From positions 62,001 to 126,000 of the forward strand of contig NZ_RDQF01000010.1 in NCBI RefSeq assembly GCF_004114425.1: a stretch of 64,000 bases of DNA, in the 5' to 3' direction. The notes under the pieces were generated by a model, which did no database searches, was not told where the DNA came from, and saw only the letters and a list, made by a program, of their open reading frames with translations. The DNA comes from Bradyrhizobium vignae. Its GTDB lineage: Bacteria > Pseudomonadota > Alphaproteobacteria > Rhizobiales > Xanthobacteraceae. Positions 57,191 through 64,000 of the stretch are shown here, one piece after another. The number at the start of each line of letters is the position of its first letter. The first letter of the stretch is position 1. Made by a program: the position numbers and the translations under genes.

Positions 57191-60100
57191 TTAATGCGCC
57201 GCTGACGCCGAGCGCTTGGCGGCGACCGGCTTCGGCGCTGGCTTTGCGCTTGCCTGCGGCGCGCTATCCCAGCCGCCGTTCGGGGTCGCAACGTTGACGG
57301 CGTCGTCGGGTTGCGGCTCGGCGCTGAAGGTCTGGATCGCGAGCTTGGCAGCGGCGAGCGATTGCGGGTCGAGGCGCTTCGCCACATCGTCGCGCTTGCT
57401 GGCCGCATCGGCATCGCCCTGCGCGGCGGCCAGGCTGAACCATTTGTAGGATTCGGCGAGGTTCTGCTCGACGCCGATGCCGCGGGCATAGAGGATGCCG
57501 AGGTTGAACTGGCTGTCGGCGACGCCGCGATCGGCAGCCTTTCGGAACCACTGCGCCGCGCTCTTGTAGTTGGCGCCGCGGCCGCCGCCATCGGCATCGA
57601 GCACCGCGAGATTGTGCATCGCCTTGGCGTTGCCGCGCTCGGCGGCTTGAGTGTAATAGCGGCGCGCGATGTCGGCGTCCTTCTTCACCCCTAGGCCCTT
57701 TTCGTACAGGGTGCCGAGGCGGAAGGTCGCAGGGACGACGCCGGCCTGCGCCGCGCGGTCGTACCACTTCGCCGCTTCGTCATAATTCGTGGCGATGCCC
57801 TTGCCTTCCGCAAAGCGCACGCCGATCTCGTAGGCCGCGGTCGCATCGCCCTTCATCGCAGCGGTGCGCAGGGCCGGACCGCCGATGCCATCAGGGAGCT
57901 TCTCGCTCGGCGGCACCTGGACGAGGCCGAGCTTGGCGCGGCTGGTGCCCGACAGCGCGCCGGTGACGTCGCTGCTGGAAGCAGGCGGCGGCACGGTCGC
58001 GGCGGGCGCCTGCGGGATTTCGACCGAGGCGGTGCTGCCGGAATTGGGCGTGGGAGGCGGCGCAGTATTGTTCTGCGATTGCCGTCCGATCGGCGTCGGC
58101 GAGGTCATCGACGGCGTGACCTGCTCGGGCACGGCCGGCTTGGTCTCGACCGGCGATGGCGCGGCCTGCGGTGCCGGCTCGTTCGGAATATTCTGCATCG
58201 CCGGCGGTGCGCTGCCGCCATCGAGCAGGTTCATCGCCATCTTGAAGGTGCCGAGCACGATCACGACCACGCTCGCGCCGACCAGCAGCGAGCGGATCTT
58301 CGAGGTGATGGTCGAGCCACCTTCCTGGCCCTTGTCCTTGCCGCGGCTCGCCGCCGTCTTGGCGGCGCGGCCGGCTTTCTCGGGTGGCTGCGCGGCGGCA
58401 GCTTGCGCGGCGCGGCGTGCGGCTGCGATGAAGCTCGACGACGACACCGGCTCCTTCGGAGCCGCGGGAATTTCGCTGATCGCACTCTCTGAGGCGGCGA
58501 TGCGCTCCGAGGGCGTGGCGACGCGCCCGCCCGGCCGCGTGCCCGGCTCGAGCGGATGATCCGGCGGCAGTTCTGGCACGATCGCAGCGCGCGCCGGCGC
58601 CGTATGCGGCTCCAGGATTTCGCTGATCGCGCGCGGCGGAATGGGCGGTGCCGCTGGCACCGGCGGTGGGGCGGCCGGACTGGCAGCGTGGAATTCGCGC
58701 GGCGCGGCGACGAAGGCGGCCGGTGCAGCCTGCGCGGCAGCGGGATTGGGCAGCTCAGGCTTCGGATCGTATTTCGGCGGCTGCGGCTGCGGCCGCGGCT
58801 CGCGCGCCATCGGCGCCGGCTCGATCGGTGCCGCCATCGGCATCGGCTGCGGGGCGGGGGCCGGCGGCGCGGTGCGCACCGCGCGCAGATCGCCTTCGAT
58901 CATGGAGAGGCGATCGACGATGTGGCCGAGCGCACTGTGGACGGCCTCGAGCGAGTCCTGGGTGTGCCGGTTGGTCTCGGCCTGGCTGAAACGGATGTCG
59001 GAGAGCTCGCGCTTGACGAGATCGACCATGCCGGAATCGGGCGGCGGGGCGGAGTTGCGACTCTCGGCCAGCGCGGCATAGGTCGCCTGCTGCCGCTCCA
59101 GGTGCCTGAGGATGTCGTGCAGCCCGTCCTCGACGCGGCTCAAATTGTTGTTGCGCGGATCGGAGGCGGCTTCGATCCGCTCCAGCAGATAGGAGACGCG
59201 CTGTTCGAGATGGGCGAAGGTCGAGGCCGAGTCGTTGCCGACCTGCATGCGGTCGAAACGGTCCGACAGCGCGCGGATCGCGGCTTCGAGATGCTCGGTG
59301 CTCTCGGATGGCTGGGGCCGCTCGCGGGTTTCGAGCGCGGCGGTGAGCGCCGCAATGCGCTGCTCCAGCACCGCGAAGCTGTCGCCGTGGCCGGACGCGC
59401 GGGTGATCTGGTCGACCTTGGACGACAGCAGCTGCACGTCTTCGGACAGACGCGCGAGCGCCTCGTTGGACGCGACGTTGGAAACGATGGCGCGCAGCGC
59501 GGAGATCGCGCCTTCGAGCTGCTGCACGGTCGAGGGGTCGTCATTGGCGCGCAGGATCAGGTCGAGCTTGGCGCCGAGATTGCGGATCGCCTCGTCGTAG
59601 CCGGTGAGCTGCTCGGCCGGGGTCAGCGTGCGCAGCACCTGCTTGATGTCGGACAATGCGCGCTCGATGCCCGCGAGGATCTGGCCGTCGGTGCCGTTGG
59701 AGCGGGTCTCGTCGATACGACGGTGCAGCGAGCGGATCTCGTTCTCGATCGATTCGATCGCGCGCCGCGGCATCGCCTCGGTGATGGCGGCACGGATTTC
59801 GGCAAGCTCGCTGCGGAAAGCGGCGATCGCCTGCTCGGTAGTGTCGGGACGCTGGAGCGACTCGATCTGGCTGGTGATCTTGAGCAGATGGCGTTCGAGC
59901 GAGGAGAAATCCGGCCCCGGCTGCGGGGGCGGCGGCGCGTAGGCAGGTGCGGGCGGCGCCATCGGAGGCGCGTAAGGAGCCGCAGGCGCAAGCGACGGGG
60001 CGGCACGCGGCGGCATCTGCCTGGGCGTAAAGCCGTCGAGCTCGCTCTGGCGCGCCGTGATCTCGGCGACCGCGACGTCGAACGACGCCGGGCTCAGGGG

Positions 60101-60580
60101 TGGTGAGCTGCGATAGACCTGCGCGGCCGCGCGCTCGACCGCATCGGCCTGGCGCTGGCGCGTGTCGGCCGGGGCGGGGCGTGGCGCCTGCTGCGGCTGC
60201 CGCTGCGGACGGGAGATTTGCGACAGGCGCGCATCGAGCCGCGAGATCGCATCATTGAGCTGGCGCGCGACGCCCTGCTCGCGCGAGACGTCTCGTTCAC
60301 GAGAAGAGTCTTGGCGCGGGGCGGGCTTTGAAATCCGTTCGATCTGCTGGGTGATCGCGTCGAGCCGCTGGTGGATGTCGGCGACTTCGCGGCTCTCCTG
60401 ACTCGGCATGTGGTGCGGACGCTGGTCGTAGGGTCCGCGAAAGTTCGGCGGGGTCGTCTCGCCGAGCGTGGAGTTCAGCCAGTCGTTGAGTGACATGCCG
60501 GCTCTGCGCGCAGCAGCTTCGGCCCGCTCCCTGACGGAGGGATCGATGCCGTCAACACTCCACGATACGCGCGAATTCAT
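57191..60580 (-). CDS. PodJ-like polar localization factor with Sel1 repeats
   Basis: The 1129-aa protein starts with a short cytoplasmic motif (SWSVDGIDPSVRERAEAAAR, GMSLNDWLN), followed by long coiled-coil and Pro-rich regions (about 50-700), a single membrane helix (about 760-785, SLLVGASVVVIVLGTFKMAM) and at least five Sel1-type repeats at the periplasmic C-terminus (about 895-1090, for example AAYEIGVRFAEGKGIATNYD, LGTLYEKGLGVKKDADIARR). This is the build of Caulobacter PodJ, which organises the cell pole. ATG 60580 is preferred to the frame reaching 60655. A polar scaffold role is inference. Confidence 0.75.
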   Translation of the reverse strand: MNSRVSWSVDGIDPSVRERAEAAARRAGMSLNDWLNSTLGETTPPNFRGPYDQRPHHMPSQESREVADIHQRLDAITQQIERISKPAPRQDSSRERDVSREQGVARQLNDAISRLDARLSQISRPQRQPQQAPRPAPADTRQRQADAVERAAAQVYRSSPPLSPASFDVAVAEITARQSELDGFTPRQMPPRAAPSLAPAAPYAPPMAPPAPAYAPPPPQPGPDFSSLERHLLKITSQIESLQRPDTTEQAIAAFRSELAEIRAAITEAMPRRAIESIENEIRSLHRRIDETRSNGTDGQILAGIERALSDIKQVLRTLTPAEQLTGYDEAIRNLGAKLDLILRANDDPSTVQQLEGAISALRAIVSNVASNEALARLSEDVQLLSSKVDQITRASGHGDSFAVLEQRIAALTAALETRERPQPSESTEHLEAAIRALSDRFDRMQVGNDSASTFAHLEQRVSYLLERIEAASDPRNNNLSRVEDGLHDILRHLERQQATYAALAESRNSAPPPDSGMVDLVKRELSDIRFSQAETNRHTQDSLEAVHSALGHIVDRLSMIEGDLRAVRTAPPAPAPQPMPMAAPIEPAPMAREPRPQPQPPKYDPKPELPNPAAAQAAPAAFVAAPREFHAASPAAPPPVPAAPPIPPRAISEILEPHTAPARAAIVPELPPDHPLEPGTRPGGRVATPSERIAASESAISEIPAAPKEPVSSSSFIAAARRAAQAAAAQPPEKAGRAAKTAASRGKDKGQEGGSTITSKIRSLLVGASVVVIVLGTFKMAMNLLDGGSAPPAMQNIPNEPAPQAAPSPVETKPAVPEQVTPSMTSPTPIGRQSQNNTAPPPTPNSGSTASVEIPQAPAATVPPPASSSDVTGALSGTSRAKLGLVQVPPSEKLPDGIGGPALRTAAMKGDATAAYEIGVRFAEGKGIATNYDEAAKWYDRAAQAGVVPATFRLGTLYEKGLGVKKDADIARRYYTQAAERGNAKAMHNLAVLDADGGGRGANYKSAAQWFRKAADRGVADSQFNLGILYARGIGVEQNLAESYKWFSLAAAQGDADAASKRDDVAKRLDPQSLAAAKLAIQTFSAEPQPDDAVNVATPNGGWDSAPQASAKPAPKPVAAKRSASAAH

Positions 60581-60935
60581 GACTCTGTCCGGTTCCGACT
60601 CCGGCGCCCCACCCGGCGCCTTCAGCTTCCCCACGCGTGCCGGTTGCAAAGACAATCGAATTTGGCGCGGGTCGTCTGCCTCGAAAACCGACTTTTTCCT
60701 GTTACGGTAAATAACGAGTTAAGGAATGCGGCGCGGCTGTCTTAAAGTTGGGCGGGGGGAACTCGGGCACCCGAGCGGCGCCACTGCATCCAGGTGGCCT
60801 GCTGCCGCAGAAGGCGGGCGATCCAGTACGCCGCGGCGGCTCGATTCCAGCCGCGCCGCCCCGGAGTACGGGATGCCCCGCTTTCGCGGGGCATGACACC
60901 GGTGGGTGTGGTGACAGTCTCCTGTCGCGTCGGGC
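60581..60935. repeat. Intergenic region with a hairpin repeat
   Basis: No gene is seen. The perfect hairpin ATGCCCCGC (60873-60881), TTTC, GCGGGGCAT (60886-60894) lies in a larger repeat-like tract from about 60810 to 60910. On the reverse strand it lies just after the PadR gene end and before the PodJ-like gene, so it may terminate PadR transcription. Bases 60581-60760 probably carry the PodJ-like promoter. Confidence 0.6.
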
Positions 60936-61526
60936 TCAGCCCTTCCCCTCGCGCTTGCCATCCTCGATCGGCACCACCGCGGCCTTGCCGCTCATCGTCG
61001 ACAGCGCCGACAGAGCCTCTTCGCAGAAATCCGCCACCATCTGCTCGTGACGGGCCCCTAAGCGGAGCAGGAGCAGGTTGCCGAGATCGAGCCGGCCTTC
61101 CGCCGTGCCGTCCGGAAAACGCTTCTTCAGGATGCGCTCGTAATTGGCATGGCGGTCGCGATGGTGCTCCAGGCGGGCCATCAGGTCAGTGCGCATCGGT
61201 TCGATATCGACGCTGTCGAGCGCATGAAGCCGGACCAGGAGGTCGTCCTTGATAGAAGGCGGCGTGCTTGGCCGCGCGGCCCAGTGCCGCAGCGCTGTTC
61301 GGCCCTCGGGAGTGAGCGTATAGATCAGTTTGTTGGGCTTGCCTGTCTGCACGACCTCGCGGCCCTGGATGTAGCCGCGGTCGCGCAGCTTGGAGAGCTC
61401 GCGGTAGATTTGCTGGTGGTCGGCCTTCCAGAAGAAGCCGATCGAGGAATCGAAGGTCTTGGCGAGCTCGTAGCCCGTCATCGGACGTTCCGTCAGGCAT
61501 GCGAGGATTGCGTCGCCCAGCGCCAT
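60936..61526 (-). CDS. PadR-family transcriptional repressor
   Basis: This 196-aa regulator has the PadR winged helix (AILACLTERPMTGYELAKTF, DHQQIYRELSKLRDRGYIQG) and a C-terminal helical dimer domain (Vir-like). AGGAGG precedes ATG 61526 with 6 bases between; a GTG lies one codon upstream. It is divergent from the SnoaL-like and acyl-CoA dehydrogenase genes, and palindromes between them fit a PadR operator. It probably represses that fatty-acid or aromatic-acid operon; the inducer is unknown. Confidence 0.88.
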   Translation of the reverse strand: MALGDAILACLTERPMTGYELAKTFDSSIGFFWKADHQQIYRELSKLRDRGYIQGREVVQTGKPNKLIYTLTPEGRTALRHWAARPSTPPSIKDDLLVRLHALDSVDIEPMRTDLMARLEHHRDRHANYERILKKRFPDGTAEGRLDLGNLLLLRLGARHEQMVADFCEEALSALSTMSGKAAVVPIEDGKREGKG

Positions 61527-61570
61527 CACCGGCCTCCTGTTCTTGATCTCCGACCAATATGCTTGACTTT

Positions 61571-61605
61571 ATGCGCATCGGCGCATATGCGTCAATGTGC
61601 ATATG
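61571..61605. promoter_or_regulatory. Probable PadR operator
   Basis: CATATGC (61584-61590) N8 GCATATG (61599-61605) is a perfect interrupted palindrome, and ATGCGC (61571-61576) ATCG GCGCAT (61581-61586) overlaps it. They lie 45-80 bases upstream of padR, in the divergent promoter region. The overall form is close to the ATG-N-CAT dyads bound by PadR proteins. Confidence 0.6.
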
Positions 61606-61724
61606 AGGCAGCGTGCAGGCGGGCCAAAATCCCGGCTGAAAAATCCAGCGGAATCAACCTTCTGGCTACTGTGCATGGGGTTGTTTTCGTAACTTTTGCC
61701 CTTGGCCTAGGGAGGCACCTGAGA

Positions 61725-62111
61725 ATGACCGGCCTCGATTCCTGGTACGCCTACATGAAGTCTCATGACCGCGCCGCGCTCTGGGACCTCCTGCATCCCG
61801 ACGCTGTGTTCGAAAGCCCCGTCGTGCACACACCGCAGCGCGGCCGCGAAATCACCTTCAAATACCTCTCCAGCGCCGAGAAGGTGCTCGGTGGCCCCGG
61901 CTTCACCTATGTCGGCGAGTGGACGAACGAGCGCGGCGCCGTGCTCGAATTCAAGACCATGATCGACGGCATCGAGATCAACGGCGTCGACATCATCAGC
62001 TTCGATGCCGAGGGACGCATCACCCATTTCAAGGTGATGGTCCGGCCGCTCAAGGCCATCAACATGCTGCACCGCCTGATGGCGGAGCAGCTTGCCGCCG
62101 CCCAATCATAA
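61725..62111 (+). CDS. SnoaL/NTF2-like fold protein
   Basis: The 128-aa protein has the cone-shaped SnoaL/NTF2 pattern: [48 protein letters not shown] and [20 protein letters not shown]. Such proteins are small hydrolases, isomerases or ligand binders. GGGAGG lies 9 bases before ATG 61725. The acyl-CoA dehydrogenase gene starts 41 bases after its stop, so they are probably co-transcribed under PadR. Confidence 0.83.
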   Translation: MTGLDSWYAYMKSHDRAALWDLLHPDAVFESPVVHTPQRGREITFKYLSSAEKVLGGPGFTYVGEWTNERGAVLEFKTMIDGIEINGVDIISFDAEGRITHFKVMVRPLKAINMLHRLMAEQLAAAQS

Positions 62112-62152
62112 GCCCAACATCATCCCTTCAGGGCCCATGCCGGGAGACCATC

Positions 62153-63943
62153 ATGCCGATCTATAAAGCCCCTGTCGAAGACGTGAACTTCCTGCTCAAC
62201 GACGTCTTCCAGATCGACCGCTACGACAATCTGCCGGGCTTCTCCGATGCGTCGAGCGACGTGCGCGAGGCGATCCTGGGCGAAGCCGCCAAGCTCGCCG
62301 AAGAAGTGCTGCAGCCGCTCAATCGCGTGGGCGATCTCGAAGGCTGCAAGCGGGCCGACGACGGCAGTGTCACCACGCCGAAGGGGTTCAAGGACGCCTT
62401 CAAGCAAGTGGCCGAAGGCGGCTGGCTCGGCCTGTCGGCGCCGACCGAGTTCGGGGGCCAGGGTCTGCCGGTGACGCTCTCGCAAGCCGTCAACGAATTC
62501 CAGATCTCCGCCAACATGGCGTTCTCGATGTATGGCGGCCTCACCATGGGCGCGACCGCGGCGCTGCTCGTCCATGGAAGCCCTGAGCAGAAGAAGACTT
62601 ACGTGCCGAAGATGGTGGCGGGCCAATGGACCGGCACCATGAACCTCACTGAGCCGCATTGCGGCACCGATCTCGGCATGCTCCGCACCAAGGCCGTGCG
62701 CCAGGCCGACGGCAGCTTCAAGATCACGGGCACCAAGATCTTCATCTCGGCCGGCGAGCACGATCTCGCCGAAAACATCATCCATCTCGTGCTCGCCCGC
62801 ATCGAGGGCGCGCCCGCCGGCATCAAGGGCGTGTCGCTGTTCGTGGTGCCGAAATTCCTCGTGAATGCCGATGGTTCGGTCGGGGCACGGAACGGCGTCG
62901 TCTGCGGCTCGATCGAGCACAAGATGGGCATCCACGGTAATTCGACGTGTGTGATGAACTACGACAACGCCACCGGCTGGCTGATCGGCGAAGAGAACAA
63001 GGGCATGCAAGGCATGTTCGTGATGATGAACGAAGCCAGGCTCGGCGTCGCCGTGCAGGGCCTCGCACAGTCGGAGGTCGCCTATCAGAACGCGGTCGCC
63101 TATGCCCGCGAGCGCATCCAAGGCCGTTCCCTCACCGGTGCCAAGGCACCTGACAAGCCGGCCGATCCGATCATCGTGCATCCCGACGTGCGCCGCACGC
63201 TGCTCTCGATCCGTGCCTTCAACGAAGCCGCGCGCGCATTCGTGATCTGGACCGCACTGAAGAGCGACGTCGCCCATCGTTCCGAAGACCCCAGGGATCG
63301 CCAGGCCGCCGACGACCACATGGGCCTGATGACGCCGGTGCTGAAGGGTTTCCTCACCGATTACGGCTTCGCCAACGCGGTGCAGGCGCAGCAGATGTAT
63401 GGCGGCCACGGTTACATCGCCGAGCAGGGCATGGAGCAGTTCGTGCGCGATGCCCGTATTGCGATGATCTATGAAGGCGCCAACGGCATCCAGGCGCTCG
63501 ACCTGGTCGGCCGCAAGCTGCCGCGCGACGGTGGCCGTGCCATCATGGCGTTCTTCGGCGAGGTCATGGCTTTCGCCAAGGAGAACGGCGGCGACGAGGC
63601 GATGAAGCCTTTCATCACCCCGCTCTCGACTTCGCTCGGCCATCTCCAGCAAGCCACCACCTGGCTGATGCAAAACGCGATGGCGAAGCCGGACAATGCG
63701 GGAGCAGCCGCGACCGACTACCTGCACCTCTTCGGCTTCGTCGCGCTCGGCTACATGTGGGCGAAGATGGCCAAGGTGACGCAGGCGAAGATTGCCGAGT
63801 CGGGCGCCACGCCCTATCTCTCGACCAAGCTCGTCACCGGCCGCTTCTTCATGGAGCGGATGCTGCCGGAGACCGCGGCCAATCTCGCGCGCATCCAGGC
63901 CGGCTGCGCCACCATCATGGAATTGCCGGCGGAAGCGTTCTGA
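62153..63943 (+). CDS. Acyl-CoA dehydrogenase, DmdC/long FadE type
   Basis: The 596-aa flavoenzyme is longer than classical acyl-CoA dehydrogenases (about 380 aa) because of an N-terminal segment and a C-terminal extension, as in DmdC-type enzymes. Flavin and active-site motifs are [55 protein letters not shown] and the catalytic Glu in [13 protein letters not shown]. It should oxidise an acyl-CoA to the enoyl-CoA. GGGAG precedes ATG 62153. It probably continues an operon past the window end. Confidence 0.92.
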   Translation: MPIYKAPVEDVNFLLNDVFQIDRYDNLPGFSDASSDVREAILGEAAKLAEEVLQPLNRVGDLEGCKRADDGSVTTPKGFKDAFKQVAEGGWLGLSAPTEFGGQGLPVTLSQAVNEFQISANMAFSMYGGLTMGATAALLVHGSPEQKKTYVPKMVAGQWTGTMNLTEPHCGTDLGMLRTKAVRQADGSFKITGTKIFISAGEHDLAENIIHLVLARIEGAPAGIKGVSLFVVPKFLVNADGSVGARNGVVCGSIEHKMGIHGNSTCVMNYDNATGWLIGEENKGMQGMFVMMNEARLGVAVQGLAQSEVAYQNAVAYARERIQGRSLTGAKAPDKPADPIIVHPDVRRTLLSIRAFNEAARAFVIWTALKSDVAHRSEDPRDRQAADDHMGLMTPVLKGFLTDYGFANAVQAQQMYGGHGYIAEQGMEQFVRDARIAMIYEGANGIQALDLVGRKLPRDGGRAIMAFFGEVMAFAKENGGDEAMKPFITPLSTSLGHLQQATTWLMQNAMAKPDNAGAAATDYLHLFGFVALGYMWAKMAKVTQAKIAESGATPYLSTKLVTGRFFMERMLPETAANLARIQAGCATIMELPAEAF

Positions 63944-63989
63944 AGCCTGCTTCCGCCGGCGTTTCCCAACAGCTTTCGAACATCACATC

Positions 63990-63995
63990 AGGAGG
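63990..63995 (+). promoter_or_regulatory. Ribosome binding site of a gene beyond the window
   Basis: AGGAGG at 63990-63995, 47 bases after the dehydrogenase stop, is a perfect Shine-Dalgarno sequence on the same strand. A gene should start just after base 64000. In related operons it is a thiolase or 3-hydroxyacyl-CoA dehydrogenase, but this is not visible here. Confidence 0.55.
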
Positions 63996-64000
63996 GCGTC

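Overview
The window is a GC-rich alphaproteobacterial chromosome segment that fits Bradyrhizobium or a close relative in the Nitrobacteraceae. Reasons are the gene order hpr - EIIA - hprK - chvG - chvI ... pckA (a rhizobial neighbourhood), an ECF42/YCII pair, an OprB porin fused to an Omp25-like barrel, and many palindromic intergenic repeats of the kind common in that genus. This assignment is inference from gene content; no rRNA or tRNA gene was seen. Almost all of the window is ordinary core and accessory chromosome. I see no phage, integrase, insertion sequence or CRISPR array.

Layout. 0-7.8 kb: FMN-binding glutamate synthase-like protein, PilZ protein, CNNM/CBS membrane protein, a broken chemotaxis receptor, a TauE/SafE exporter, a double-barrel porin and a small secreted protein. 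7.9-13.4 kb: a creatininase-family gene divergent from an ABC uptake operon (binding protein, ATPase, permease) that runs on by overlapping start/stop codons into a 2-hydroxyacid dehydrogenase and a two-domain AprI/Inh protease inhibitor. A 130-base palindromic repeat splits this operon. 13.5-18.3 kb: YCII protein with ECF42 sigma factor, lysozyme-like wall hydrolase, small hypotheticals, radC. 18.7-25.2 kb: EamA exporter, AdaA-like methyl-phosphotriester sensor, map, MscS channel, K+/H+ antiporter, PepSY protein. 25.3-28.8 kb: modABC and mepA. 29-34.6 kb: a GGDEF/EAL protein with a degenerate GGDEF motif, then a gene-poor stretch with small genes, a TPR remnant and repeats.

35-49.2 kb: lepA, a GT39 glycosyltransferase, then the signalling block HPr, EIIA, HPr kinase, ChvG and ChvI. 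On the other strand follow a HugZ-like protein, a TPR-CHAT protease gene broken by an apparent 11-base deletion, pckA and a thioesterase. PTS-Ntr, envelope/acid sensing and gluconeogenesis are therefore neighbours. 49.4-64 kb: glycogen phosphorylase, a LysR regulator divergent from an EamA exporter, an MBL-fold hydrolase, a TIGR02186/TauE pair, a large PodJ-like coiled-coil/Sel1 protein, a PadR repressor with a clear palindromic operator, and a SnoaL-like protein followed by a DmdC/FadE-type acyl-CoA dehydrogenase that continues into an operon beyond the window.

The most notable observations are the frameshifted periplasmic TPR-CHAT gene plus a second TPR remnant, the repeat-split transporter operon ending in a duplicated protease inhibitor, unusual gene ends (two stop codons inside one hairpin; a shared CTAG; a 44-base tail overlap of ada and map), and several families of palindromic repeats. 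I did not find a clearly new multi-gene system; the TPR-CHAT gene and the inhibitor operon are the best candidates for follow-up.
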